Made by a program: the position numbers and the translations under genes
Notes under the pieces: generated by a model
Databases searched by the model: none
Told to the model about the DNA's origin: nothing
What the model saw: only the letters and a program-made list of their open reading frames with translations
Origin: Brenneria corticis
Lineage (GTDB): Bacteria; Pseudomonadota; Gammaproteobacteria; Enterobacterales; Enterobacteriaceae
Reading direction: 5' to 3'
Assembly (NCBI RefSeq): GCF_003115855.1
Contig: NZ_KZ819091.1
Span: 1-64,000 of the forward strand
DNA: 64,000 nt
In this document: positions 35,799-45,075 of the stretch, piece by piece
Layout of the letters: every line of letters begins with the position of its first letter
Position numbering within the stretch: the first letter of the stretch is position 1

Positions 35799-36719
35799 AT
35801 GACACAAATCCCTGTTTTTAATCGTTCATTATTGCACCCGCGTTATTGGTTAACCTGGCTGGGCGTCGGCATACTTTATCTGGTGGTATTTCTGCCTTAC
35901 CCCCTGCTTTATCGTATCGGCACCGGTCTCGGTCATCTGTCGATACGCCTGCTGCCGCGCCGTGTTGAAATCACCACCCGGAATCTTGAGCTATGTTTTC
36001 CGGATATGCCGCCGGCCGAACGCAAGGAATTGGTCAGAAAAAACTTTGAAGCCGTTGGGATGGGGATACTTGAAACCGGCATGGCCTGGTTCTGGCCCGA
36101 CTGGCGCATAGAACGCTGGTTTACGGTAAAAGGCCTTGAGCATATCCGGCGGTTACGTGAGGAAAAACGGGGAATATTGCTGATTGGTCTGCATTTTCTG
36201 ACGCTGGAACTGGGCGCCCGCATCTTTGGTATTCATAATGCCGGCATTGGCGTCTATCGTCCTAACGATAACAAATTGCTTGACTGGTTGCAGACCTGGG
36301 GAAGAATGCGCTCCAACAAATCGATGCTTGACCGTAAGGATCTAAAAGGCATGATCCGGGCGCTTAAACAGGGTGAAATTATCTGGTACGCACCCGATCA
36401 TGATTATGGCCCGCGCAGCAGCGTATTCGTACCGCTGTTTGCCGTTGATAAAGCCGCCACCACGGTGGGAAGCTATATGCTGGCCAAAGCGGCCAAGCCG
36501 GCCATTGTGCCTTTTGTGCCGCGCCGCCTGCCGCGAGGCAGAGGCTATGAGCTGCTGATTCAGCCGGTTGAAGCCGGCATTCCTCTCGCCAGCGAAGCCG
36601 CCGCCGCTACCTGGATGAATAAGATTGTTGAGCGCAATATCCTGTTGGCGCCCGACCAGTATATGTGGCTGCATCGCCGTTTTAAAACCCGCCCGGACGG
36701 CGAAGCATCGCTCTATTAA
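35799..36719 (+). CDS. lpxL: Kdo2-lipid IVA lauroyltransferase
   Basis: 306 residues from ATG 35799, equal to E. coli LpxL; the frame is open 22 codons upstream but not conserved. Inner-membrane late acyltransferase adding laurate to Kdo2-lipid IVA. The N-terminal helix (WLTWLGVGILYLVVFLPYP) and the H-x4-E motif in GLHFLTLELG are visible, plus IGVYRPND and YAPDHDYGPR. The latter and SNKSMLDRKDLKG fit LpxL better than the cold-shock LpxP. Ends MWLHRRFKTRPDG. Ribosome site weak. Confidence 0.95.
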   Translation: MTQIPVFNRSLLHPRYWLTWLGVGILYLVVFLPYPLLYRIGTGLGHLSIRLLPRRVEITTRNLELCFPDMPPAERKELVRKNFEAVGMGILETGMAWFWPDWRIERWFTVKGLEHIRRLREEKRGILLIGLHFLTLELGARIFGIHNAGIGVYRPNDNKLLDWLQTWGRMRSNKSMLDRKDLKGMIRALKQGEIIWYAPDHDYGPRSSVFVPLFAVDKAATTVGSYMLAKAAKPAIVPFVPRRLPRGRGYELLIQPVEAGIPLASEAAAATWMNKIVERNILLAPDQYMWLHRRFKTRPDGEASLY

Positions 36720-36940
36720 CCCTGATGACGAGGCCATCCACGGCCGCCGACGTGGATGGTCTTCCGCATGACGGCGGCTCTCTTGAAAAAACAGCCGTAT
36801 TCTTAGCGGCTTATGATGATTATCTTGCCGATATCATTTAAGCGGCTCATACTTGATAGATAGCCTGTTATGTAATAACTGATATTTACCTTTTTGCCTG
36901 CCCTCACCCATAAAAAACACCAATACGTTAACGGAAACTT

Positions 36941-38167
36941 ATGACACCTGAAGCGGAGCCTATTGATTGGAAGCGTAATCTTTATGTTGCCTGGTTAGGC
37001 TGTTTTTTCACTGGAGCCGCATTCAGCCTGGTCATGCCGTTTCTTCCGCTCTACGTTGAACAGCTTGGCGTCACCGGTCACGAAGCGTTGAATATGTGGT
37101 CCGGCGTGGTTTTCAGCATTACCTTTCTCTTCTCCGCCATCGCCTCTCCCTTTTGGGGACGCCTCGCCGACCGCAAGGGCCGTAAGCTGATGCTGCTACG
37201 CTCTGCGCTGGGTATGTGCATCGTTATGATACTTATGGGCCTGGCGCAAAATATATGGCAATTCCTGTTTCTGCGCGCCGCTCTCGGCATTCTGGGCGGG
37301 TTTGTTCCCAACGCAAACGCATTAATCGCCACTCAGGTTCCGCGCAATAAAAGCGGATGGGCGCTGGGAACGCTGTCAACCGGCGCCGTGAGCGGTGCGC
37401 TTATCGGCCCCCTGATCGGCGGCTATCTGGCGGATACCTATGGCTTACGCCCGGTGTTTTTCATTACCGCCGCGGTGCTGTTTATCTGTTTTCTCATCAC
37501 CCTGATCTACGTTCGGGAGCGTTTTACCACCATCCGTAAAAAAGACATGCTCAGCGGCCGGCAGGTGATGACCTCGCTGAAAAACCCCAAGCTGGTATTA
37601 AGCCTGTTTATTACTACGCTGATTATTCAGATCGCCACGGGATCGGTATCGCCGATACTCACGCTATTCGTTCGCGATTTAGCCGGGCATACGCAAAATT
37701 TGGCCTTTATCAGCGGAATGATCGCCGCCATTCCCGGCGTATCCGCGCTTATCAGCGCGCCGAGACTGGGCAAGTTAGGCGACAGAATCGGCCCTGAGCG
37801 CATTCTGATCGCCATGCTGGTTGTATCGGTTTTATTGTTGATTCCAATGGCTTTTGTTCAGACCCCCTGGCAGTTAGGCGTGCTTCGTTTCCTGTTGGGG
37901 GCGGCGGACGGGGCGTTACTGCCGGCGGTGCAGACGTTGCTGATTTATCATTCATCCAACCAGGTCGCCGGACGAATATTCAGCTATAACCAGTCGTTCC
38001 GCGATGTGGGCAACGTGGCGGGCCCGCTGATCGGCGCATCCATCTCCGCGACCTACGGTTTCCGGGCGGTGTTTATCGTTACCGCATTGGTGGTGATGCT
38101 CAACGTGATTTACTCCTGGCGAAGCCTACAGCGCCGCTCCTCAAGAATTGAGCTGCCGGGGGATTAA
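36941..38167 (+). CDS. mdtG: Major facilitator multidrug transporter MdtG
   Basis: 408 residues, 12 predicted helices. The DHA1 motif A GRLADRKGRK lies near residue 68-77. Motif C-like ALIGPLIGGYLAD follows. Drug:proton antiporter in the inner membrane; the E. coli homologue gives fosfomycin and deoxycholate resistance and is under SoxS/MarA control. It neighbours lpxL as in E. coli. No marbox could be assigned confidently in 36720-36940, which does contain a 9-bp hairpin (36734-36759). Confidence 0.93.
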   Translation: MTPEAEPIDWKRNLYVAWLGCFFTGAAFSLVMPFLPLYVEQLGVTGHEALNMWSGVVFSITFLFSAIASPFWGRLADRKGRKLMLLRSALGMCIVMILMGLAQNIWQFLFLRAALGILGGFVPNANALIATQVPRNKSGWALGTLSTGAVSGALIGPLIGGYLADTYGLRPVFFITAAVLFICFLITLIYVRERFTTIRKKDMLSGRQVMTSLKNPKLVLSLFITTLIIQIATGSVSPILTLFVRDLAGHTQNLAFISGMIAAIPGVSALISAPRLGKLGDRIGPERILIAMLVVSVLLLIPMAFVQTPWQLGVLRFLLGAADGALLPAVQTLLIYHSSNQVAGRIFSYNQSFRDVGNVAGPLIGASISATYGFRAVFIVTALVVMLNVIYSWRSLQRRSSRIELPGD

Positions 38168-38206
38168 CCCGTCAGACCGGGCGTTGTTGTTATCCCATCG
38201 GCGGCT

Positions 38207-38287
38207 AACCCCACCCCAACCCTCCCCTTCGCAGGGGAGGGAGCAATTTAGCTCCTCCCCCTGGCAAGGGGGAGGCTGGAAAGGGGT
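38207..38287. repeat. Paired-hairpin intergenic repeat between mdtG and mdoH
   Basis: Two strong hairpins in tandem. CCCTCCCC (38220-38227)/GGGGAGGG (38234-38241) has a TTCGCA loop. CCTCCCCCT (38254-38262)/AGGGGGAGG (38267-38275) has a GGCA loop. Flanks carry CCCCACCCC on the left and AAAGGGGT on the right. They lie between convergent genes. The composition (C then G blocks) is unlike neighbouring DNA and resembles small dispersed repeats known in enterobacteria. Confidence 0.75.
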
Positions 38288-38304
38288 CATCAACCTAAAA
38301 GCGA

Positions 38305-40854
38305 TTACCCCTTGATAACCGGCGGCGGCAGTTCTCGGTAATAGCCGGACCACGCCGCGTACCGTTCCGGCTGCTGCCATACACGGTAATGGAGACGGGA
38401 TATCGTCACCGGATCGCTTAACAACGCCAGGCGCTGGTTATTGCCGACATCCTGCGGTTTTCGCCCCAGCGCATCGTTGACGTTCTGTTCACGTACCGCT
38501 TCAATCGCCTGGCTGAAACGATGGCGGGCAGTGGCCATCGCGCTGGCCAGCGCATTGATCGACGGATCAAAAACCGCCTGAATAAAGCCATGATCCAGTT
38601 TGCGCTGACGATTCAACCGGCAATACTCATCGGTAGCCACGAGTTCGCGCGGCGGCTCGTATTCCTCAGGGATCAACAACAGTTTGGCGCGTTTACAAGC
38701 CAGCCCCAGCGTGGCGCGGCTGGAATAAACCGAGACAAACGGTGAAAGAATCAATGAGAACACGATGGGGGACAGCCACCACAGGAAACGCAGATCCAAC
38801 CACGCCATCCCTATCGCCCAAACCAGCCCCAGGGTTAATTGGGAACCGTGGCGAATAAAGGCTTCCTTCCAGGGGGTGGCGTCGTCGTCGCGCTGCGGAG
38901 ATTTCCACTGTACCGACCACCCAAGGAAAGCGCTAACCACAAAGACGGTGTGAAACAGCATTCTGACCGGCGCCAGCAGTACGGAGAACAGCATCTCTAT
39001 CAGCAGGGAAATAAACAGCCGAAAAACGCCGCCATAGGCCTTCGCGCCTTTGGCGCAAATCAGGATCACGCTTAATAATTTCGGTAAAAACAGCAGCACC
39101 AGCGTCGTGGAGAATAGCGCGATAGCCAGCTCCGGACGCCACTGCGGCCAGACGGGAAATAACTGTCTGGGCTGCAGAAAGTACTGCGGTTCCATCAGGG
39201 TATGCACCACCTGCAACGCCGTCGACAGCATCAGGAACATAAACCATAGCGGCGCCGACAGGTAAGACATCACCCCGGTCAGAAATACCGCCCGGTGAAC
39301 CGGGTGCATGCCTTTAACCAGAAACAGCCGGAAGTTCATCAGGTTGCCGTGACACCAGCGGCGATCGCGTTTCAGCTCATCCAGCAGGTTAGGCGGCAGC
39401 TCTTCATAGCTGCCCGGCAGGTCATAGGCGATCCACACGCCCCATCCGGCACGGCGCATCAATGCCGCTTCGACAAAGTCATGGGAAAGGATGGCTCCGG
39501 CGAACGACCCCTCGCCCGGCAACGGCGCCAGCGCGCAGTGCTCGATAAAGGGTTTCACCCGGATAATGGCGTTGTGGCCCCAGTAATGGGATTCGCCCAG
39601 TTGCCAAAAATGCAGCCCGGCGGTAAATAACGGACCGTAGACGCGGGTGGCGAACTGTTGGCAACGCGCATACAGCGTATCCATGCCCGACGCTTTCGGC
39701 GAGGACTGGATAATTCCCGCGTTCGGATTCGCTTCCATCAGCCGGACGAGAGAGGTCAGACATTCGCCGCTCATGACGCTGTCCGCATCCAGAATAACCA
39801 TGTAGCTGTACTGGCTGCCCCAACGGCGGCAGAAATCATCAATGTTGCCGCTCTTACGTTTTACCCGGCGACGGCGACGGCGGTAAAAGATTCGTCCCGC
39901 CCCGCCCACATCCCGGCAAAGCTCCATCCAGGCTTTCTGCTCGGCGACGCAGGTATCCGCATCGTTACTGTCGCTCAACACATAAATATCGAAGTGATCG
40001 AGCATCCCGGTGGCCGCCACGGATTCATAGGTGGCGCGCAGGCCGGCAAAAACCCGCGCGACATCCTCGTTGCAGATGGGCATGATAAGCGCGGTACGAT
40101 GTTCCGGGTTGAGCGGCTCATCGCCGACCGTAGTGGAAGAGATGCTGTACTTATCCCGTCCGATCAGCAGTTGCAGAAACCCCATCAGGGCGGTCCAGAA
40201 ACCGGCGGAAACCCAGCAGAACAGCACCGCGAACAGCACAAGAATGCCGCTTTGCAACACATACGGCAGCAGTTGCAGAAAGGATTGCGTCAACGGCTGA
40301 CCGGCCATTTCAAAGGGATCGATCAGCGCCCAGCCTTGATAAGGCAGGATGGTTTTCATATACCAGGTGGCGATCGCCGTCTGAAAAAGCGTCAGAATCA
40401 GCAGGATATAACGCCGCACCGTCCCCACTATGCGCCATCGGTTTTCAGCGATGGTTTCTTCAGGGGTAGTGTGATGGCGAGGCGGCACCGTCCGGCCCAG
40501 TAAACTTTCCCACCAGCGAACCAGCGGGTTAGTACGCCAGACATCGGGAAACATGGAGGAACGCGCGATCGTCGGCATCGCCTTCAATGCGGTCCGCCCT
40601 TGCGTATCCTTGCCCAGTTGACCGCCGTTATTCAAGCCGTCGGGCCAGGCCATTTCCAGGCGAGCCTGAACCGAACTCAGCGCGGCATCTTCTTCCGTCT
40701 GAGCCTTGACCTGGCCGTCGCCGGCCAATGCCTGATGCAATGCCGACTGATCGATAATCTCTGACGATGACAGCTTTTCACGCAGAACCCTCGCCTGCTC
40801 GGCAGGCAAGGGCAATTTCTCGATGTAATCGAGAGAGGAAGTTGACTTATTCAT
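38305..40854 (-). CDS. mdoH: Osmoregulated periplasmic glucan glucosyltransferase OpgH
   Basis: 849 residues, close to E. coli's 847. Inner-membrane processive glucosyltransferase building the linear beta-1,2 glucan backbone from UDP-glucose and, in E. coli, linking UDP-glucose level to cell size through FtsZ. GT2 motifs: IMPICNEDVAR, ILDADSVMSG (D-x-D), a later Asp in ILSHDFVEAALM and the RRWCHGNLMN (R-x-R-W type). Several helices flank the domain. Its start overlaps mdoG by 8 bases, so the two are translated together. In soft-rot bacteria opg genes are needed for virulence. Confidence 0.96.
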   Translation of the reverse strand: MNKSTSSLDYIEKLPLPAEQARVLREKLSSSEIIDQSALHQALAGDGQVKAQTEEDAALSSVQARLEMAWPDGLNNGGQLGKDTQGRTALKAMPTIARSSMFPDVWRTNPLVRWWESLLGRTVPPRHHTTPEETIAENRWRIVGTVRRYILLILTLFQTAIATWYMKTILPYQGWALIDPFEMAGQPLTQSFLQLLPYVLQSGILVLFAVLFCWVSAGFWTALMGFLQLLIGRDKYSISSTTVGDEPLNPEHRTALIMPICNEDVARVFAGLRATYESVAATGMLDHFDIYVLSDSNDADTCVAEQKAWMELCRDVGGAGRIFYRRRRRRVKRKSGNIDDFCRRWGSQYSYMVILDADSVMSGECLTSLVRLMEANPNAGIIQSSPKASGMDTLYARCQQFATRVYGPLFTAGLHFWQLGESHYWGHNAIIRVKPFIEHCALAPLPGEGSFAGAILSHDFVEAALMRRAGWGVWIAYDLPGSYEELPPNLLDELKRDRRWCHGNLMNFRLFLVKGMHPVHRAVFLTGVMSYLSAPLWFMFLMLSTALQVVHTLMEPQYFLQPRQLFPVWPQWRPELAIALFSTTLVLLFLPKLLSVILICAKGAKAYGGVFRLFISLLIEMLFSVLLAPVRMLFHTVFVVSAFLGWSVQWKSPQRDDDATPWKEAFIRHGSQLTLGLVWAIGMAWLDLRFLWWLSPIVFSLILSPFVSVYSSRATLGLACKRAKLLLIPEEYEPPRELVATDEYCRLNRQRKLDHGFIQAVFDPSINALASAMATARHRFSQAIEAVREQNVNDALGRKPQDVGNNQRLALLSDPVTISRLHYRVWQQPERYAAWSGYYRELPPPVIKG

Positions 40855-42415
40855 TGGCAGGTAGCTGATAACTCCAGGTTTCAGTCAATGTTATTTCACC
40901 ATTAATCAGCGCAGCCCGCAATTCTGTTGGCTGTTTATTGTCTTTCACACGCAAACGCAGCGTCAAACGCCAGCCCTGGGTCACCGGGTTATAACGAACG
41001 CTGCTTTCAACAATCTCGCCGTTTTCGCCAATACTGACCTGAGGGGCAACGGGGGTTTCCTCATTCAGCGCTTTTAGCGTCGGTCCGACAAAGTCCACGA
41101 TAAAAGCAGTAGTGCCATCGGGCTGACGGATCAGGTTCGACTGTTTAACATCCCCGGTGGAGCGGCGTGTCTGCTGAACATAGGCGACATCCGGCGAATG
41201 CAGTTTCTCTTCGTCACGGGTGAAACGCAGGCGATACTTCAGCTCCAGAGGCTTACCGGTTTCAGGCAACACGTCCGGGGTCCAGTAAGCGACGATATTA
41301 TCGTTTGTTTCATCCGCCGTCGGAATTTCAACCAGTTCGACCTTACCTTTGCCCCACTCGCCTTTCGGTTCAATCCAGCCGCTGGGACGCAGATCGTAGC
41401 GATCGTCAAGATCTTCATAAGCGGAGAAAGCGCGGCCGCGCTGCAGCAAACCAAATCCTTGCGGATTTTCTACCGCATAGGTACTCACCGCCAGATGCCG
41501 GGGATTATTCAACGGTCTCCAAATCCACTCGCCGTTGCCGGCATGAATCGACAAGCCGTTCGAATCATGCAGCGCCGGACGGTAGTTCAGCGTTGAAGCG
41601 GGCTGATTCGGCCCGAACAAATACATACTGGTAAGCGGCGCCACGCCCAGCTTACCGACCTTGTCCCGCAGAAAGACTCTAGCCTGAACGTCAATAACGC
41701 TGTCGCCTCCCGGATAGACCACAAAGCGATAGGCCCCCGTCGCACGCGGCGAATCAAGCAATGCGTAGATCACCAGGTGTTTATCGTTCGGTTTCGGCTG
41801 TTCGATCCAGAATTCGCGAAAGCGCGGAAACTCTTCACCGGAAGGCAGCGCGGTATCAATCGCCAGCCCGCGCGCGGAGAGGCCGTAAACCTGGCCTTTA
41901 CCGACCACGCGGAAATAACTGGCGCCCAGCATACTGACAATTTCATCGTCTTTATCCGCTTTATTAATCGGATAGAGCACTTTAAAACCGGCGAAACCAA
42001 GGTTTTTCACCGTTTCGGGATCGTGATTGACCGGGCCAAAATTAAAGTAATCTGCTGAATATTTAATCTCTTTTACCGTTGTGGCAGTCACTTCATTAAT
42101 TTTTACCGGCGTATCGAAATACATCCCTTGATGATAGAACTGTAATTTGAACGGCGTCTGCAACGTATTCCAGTATGATTTGTCGTGATTGAATACAATT
42201 TGCTGATAGTCGGCAAATTTTATATCACGGAGCGCCGCCGGAAGGTTGCTTTTCGGCGCCTCGAAGCCTTTCGCCGCCAGCTTTTCCGCCTGTTGGGCAA
42301 CATCGTCAATCGAAAATGCCCAAGCCGGCGCGGCGCTCAACGACAACACGACGACCGCTGAAAGCCAGCGAAGGCCGACGGCACGCTTTTTAAATCCACA
42401 TTTATTAACCAGCAC
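40847..42415 (-). CDS. mdoG: Glucan biosynthesis protein OpgG
   Basis: 522 residues; periplasmic protein that branches the glucan backbone. Signal peptide ends near APAWAFS. The mature domain begins FSIDDVAQQAEKLAAKGFE and shows YHQGMYFDTPVKINEV and NPQGFGLLQRGR, matching E. coli OpgG, with the common ending ETWSYQLPANE. The first 14 residues (MLVNKCGFKKRAVG) are longer than in E. coli, and a start nearer LRWLSA cannot be excluded. mdoC is not next to it, unlike E. coli. Confidence 0.95.
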   Translation of the reverse strand: MLVNKCGFKKRAVGLRWLSAVVVLSLSAAPAWAFSIDDVAQQAEKLAAKGFEAPKSNLPAALRDIKFADYQQIVFNHDKSYWNTLQTPFKLQFYHQGMYFDTPVKINEVTATTVKEIKYSADYFNFGPVNHDPETVKNLGFAGFKVLYPINKADKDDEIVSMLGASYFRVVGKGQVYGLSARGLAIDTALPSGEEFPRFREFWIEQPKPNDKHLVIYALLDSPRATGAYRFVVYPGGDSVIDVQARVFLRDKVGKLGVAPLTSMYLFGPNQPASTLNYRPALHDSNGLSIHAGNGEWIWRPLNNPRHLAVSTYAVENPQGFGLLQRGRAFSAYEDLDDRYDLRPSGWIEPKGEWGKGKVELVEIPTADETNDNIVAYWTPDVLPETGKPLELKYRLRFTRDEEKLHSPDVAYVQQTRRSTGDVKQSNLIRQPDGTTAFIVDFVGPTLKALNEETPVAPQVSIGENGEIVESSVRYNPVTQGWRLTLRLRVKDNKQPTELRAALINGEITLTETWSYQLPANE

Positions 42416-42927
42416 AACTCCCCCTGTACGTGTGCTTCAAATTAAATCCATATTAATGGATAAGTTAGCTTTCCGACAACTTGATAAAGGTATGGTTCAT
42501 CATAATAGGTCAGCGTTTGAGCAACGAGAGCGCCAATAGATGATAAACCGGTCCCGCGTTTACGCAAAGAGCAACTCATCCCTCAATCCGGACAGCATCA
42601 GTAAGACTTTATTGCTTGAAAAAATTGAAAACTTACTCCCCAAAAGACCAACTAAGAAAAATCTTAATAATTTTTAAGCATACCTATCTGCACAATATCG
42701 GATATCCGTACTATCTGGCTGCAGGAATATTCCTGCTTGTTGATCCGGGTAATTTATCCATTCGCACCACATAACGGATGAAACGCGACAGGCCATATTC
42801 ATGTAATAACACGCGATGCTATTTATTCACAGGAAACAAGCGGCAAACAAACATTTGTGTAACGAAAACCGCGCGGATAAGGTACAGTATCCGCCACTGA
42901 ATTCGATACGGTTTACATCATCTCGCT
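42416..42927. other. Divergent intergenic region mdoG / DUF2946 gene
   Basis: 512 bases without a gene. Two perfect palindromes stand out: CGGATATCCG (42699-42708) and GCAGGAATATTCCTGC (42721-42736), 12 bases apart. Presumed promoters for mdoGH (minus) and the DUF2946/PepSY pair (plus). Confidence 0.55.
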
Positions 42928-43347
42928 ATGCTTTTGTCCCTGTTGCGACGACGACGTTTTCCAGCCTGGCTCGCAATCTTCGCCACGCTGACCATTTTTA
43001 TTGCGCCAGTGATTTCACAAATGCTGGCGCACCACGATCGCGACATCGGTCAGACCTTAAGCATAGCGACGGCTTTTGCAGAGCATCATCATGCCGGACA
43101 TCAAATCTCCGGCGCGCGCCACGGCCAAACGCCCCCGTCTTCCCACCCTCAGCCCGCATCCATGATGGATCATGCGGCCTGCGGCTATTGCGTTCTCTTT
43201 TCTTACGCCCCGGCGTTGGCTGATGTCGACGGCATTGTCCTTGCGCTAACGCCGAATCTATCCCGTACCCGGGCGATAGCCTTCTACTCCCGCATCATCC
43301 CGCTAACGCGATTTGTCTCGCCCGCTCCACGCGCGCCCCCTTACTGA
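42928..43347 (+). CDS. DUF2946 family protein
   Basis: 139 residues. One N-terminal helix (WLAIFATLTIFIAPVIS) acts as signal or anchor, followed by a histidine-rich stretch (AEHHHAGHQ) and the family mark MDHAACGYCVLF. Members often accompany TonB receptors or PepSY transporters and are suspected of metal (copper or iron) handling, without proof. The histidines and the C-x2-C pair fit metal binding. 112 bases upstream of the PepSY gene, likely one operon. No good ribosome site precedes ATG 42928. Confidence 0.8.
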   Translation: MLLSLLRRRRFPAWLAIFATLTIFIAPVISQMLAHHDRDIGQTLSIATAFAEHHHAGHQISGARHGQTPPSSHPQPASMMDHAACGYCVLFSYAPALADVDGIVLALTPNLSRTRAIAFYSRIIPLTRFVSPAPRAPPY

Positions 43348-43459
43348 GTATATGCCAATAAGCCTTCGGGCATTTATCTAGCAAACCAGGCAACGATACC
43401 TTTTTCAGGTATGGCGTTGGTTCTGGTCGTTTTCCTGCCAACTGACTTCAGAAGGTTTT

Positions 43460-44962
43460 ATGCCGCATTCCAAAACTCAGTCATCACCACCCGCGGCCGC
43501 GTTATCCGGGATAATGCCGTCAGATGCCGTATCATCACGTGCCGCGACGATCGCCTTATTTATTCGTCTTCATTTTTACATCGGTATTTTTGTCGGGCCT
43601 TTTATTTTCATTGCCGCGCTTACCGGTACGCTATACGTACTTACGCCGCAAATTGAAAACCGGCTTTACGCGCATCAGCTTTTTACGCAAAGTCATGGCG
43701 CGCCCCAATCGCTGGAAGCGCAGATCCTGGCCGCCCAGACGGTCCTGGGGCATCAGCATAAAGCGCGATTAACCGCCCTGCGCCCCGCGTCCGCGCCGGG
43801 CGAAACCACCAGGGTGATGTTTGCCTCTCCTGAACTGGGGCCGTCTGAAAGCCGGGCTATCTTTATCGATCCCGCCTCGCTGGAAATTCGCGGCGATGAA
43901 ACCGTCTATGGCACCAGCGGTATTCTGCCTTTCCGAACCTGGCTTGATTACCTGCATCGGGGATTATTACTCGGCGATATCGGGCGAAATTACAGTGAGC
44001 TTGCCGCCTCCTGGCTATGGGTTGCGGCGTTGGGCGGGGTGCTAATCTGGGGAGCCACCCGGCATTCGGCGACCACGGGCAGAGGGCGTAATAAAAAAAC
44101 GCCTCGGACGCCGGCGGCGCAAAAGCGGCGTTTGCGCCGCTGGCATACCGGCATGGGGCTATGCCTGCTGCTTGGCCTGCTGTTTTTCTCCGCCACCGGC
44201 CTGACCTGGTCAAAATGGGCCGGCAGCAATATTTCGGCGGCGCGCAACCTGTTAGGCTGGCAAACCCCGGCGCTGAAAACCCAGCTTATCAGCGAACCTA
44301 CGACGCTATCGGCCCATCACCATGGCGCCGATAGCCACCCGATGCCCGCGGATGAACACGCGGAGCATCACGCCCCGATGCCGATGCCTCACGCTGTCGA
44401 TAATCCCCCTGAAATGTTTGATCGGGTATTGGCCATAGCCAGAGACGCGGGCATTGATGCCCAAAAAATCGAAATAAAACCCGCGGCCCGGCCCGGTCAG
44501 GCGTGGACCGTTTCAGAAATTGACCGCGCCTGGCCGACACAGGTTGATGCGGTTGCCATTAATCCCGCGACGCTGGAGATCGTCGACAAATCGGATTTCA
44601 CCACCTTTCCGCTGGCCGCCAAACTGACCCGCTGGGGGGTTGATGCGCATATGGGCGTATTGTTCGGCCTACCGAATCAGATTCTGTTGGCCGCTTTCGG
44701 CCTTGGCCTCTGTACCATGATTGTCTGGGGATACCGGATGTGGTGGCTGCGGCGCCCACGGCATGGCGGCGGCAATAATCCGGTTAAAACGCTCACCGGC
44801 GCGCTCCTGCAGGTGCGTTTTTTCACCAGGGTGCTGCTAGTGGCCATCAGTTGCCTGCTGGCGATATGCTTGCCGGTGATGGGCGTCAGTTTGCTGCTCT
44901 TTATATTGATTGACGTCATTCGCTGGCGGCGGGGTCGGACGGTAGCGTCAGACGGCGCTTGA
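43460..44962 (+). CDS. PepSY-associated transmembrane protein (PiuB-like)
   Basis: 500 residues. PepSY_TM architecture: a first helix FIRLHFYIGIFVGPFIFIAA with haem- or metal-coordinating histidine, two periplasmic PepSY modules, and further helices near residues 180-195, 232-250, 405-425 and 455-480. A loop near residues 282-312 is exceptionally rich in His and Met (AHHHGADSHPMPADEH, HHAPMPMPH). Relatives are implicated in ferric-siderophore reduction or copper handling. AGAAGG precedes ATG 43460. Probably functions with the DUF2946 protein at the inner membrane. Confidence 0.82.
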   Translation: MPHSKTQSSPPAAALSGIMPSDAVSSRAATIALFIRLHFYIGIFVGPFIFIAALTGTLYVLTPQIENRLYAHQLFTQSHGAPQSLEAQILAAQTVLGHQHKARLTALRPASAPGETTRVMFASPELGPSESRAIFIDPASLEIRGDETVYGTSGILPFRTWLDYLHRGLLLGDIGRNYSELAASWLWVAALGGVLIWGATRHSATTGRGRNKKTPRTPAAQKRRLRRWHTGMGLCLLLGLLFFSATGLTWSKWAGSNISAARNLLGWQTPALKTQLISEPTTLSAHHHGADSHPMPADEHAEHHAPMPMPHAVDNPPEMFDRVLAIARDAGIDAQKIEIKPAARPGQAWTVSEIDRAWPTQVDAVAINPATLEIVDKSDFTTFPLAAKLTRWGVDAHMGVLFGLPNQILLAAFGLGLCTMIVWGYRMWWLRRPRHGGGNNPVKTLTGALLQVRFFTRVLLVAISCLLAICLPVMGVSLLLFILIDVIRWRRGRTVASDGA

Positions 44963-45013
44963 TTAAAAAGCGTTTAAACGCCGCTGGCGGGCGCCTGAAA
45001 GGCGGCAGGCAGG

Positions 45014-45043
45014 AAAACCCGCCATTGGATTAGGCAATGGCGG
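45014..45043 (-). terminator. Intrinsic terminator of the chemoreceptor gene
   Basis: CCGCCATTG (45019-45027) pairs with CAATGGCGG (45035-45043). On the minus strand the stem is followed by GTTTTCC. It lies just after the chemoreceptor stop. Confidence 0.65.
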
Positions 45044-45075
45044 TCAGAAATGGTAAGGAATAAGGCCGGATTAGC

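Noticed and set aside
39658..40503. 281-codon plus-strand frame inside mdoH
   Set aside because: Antisense shadow of a well-supported gene; composition typical of high-GC codon complement.
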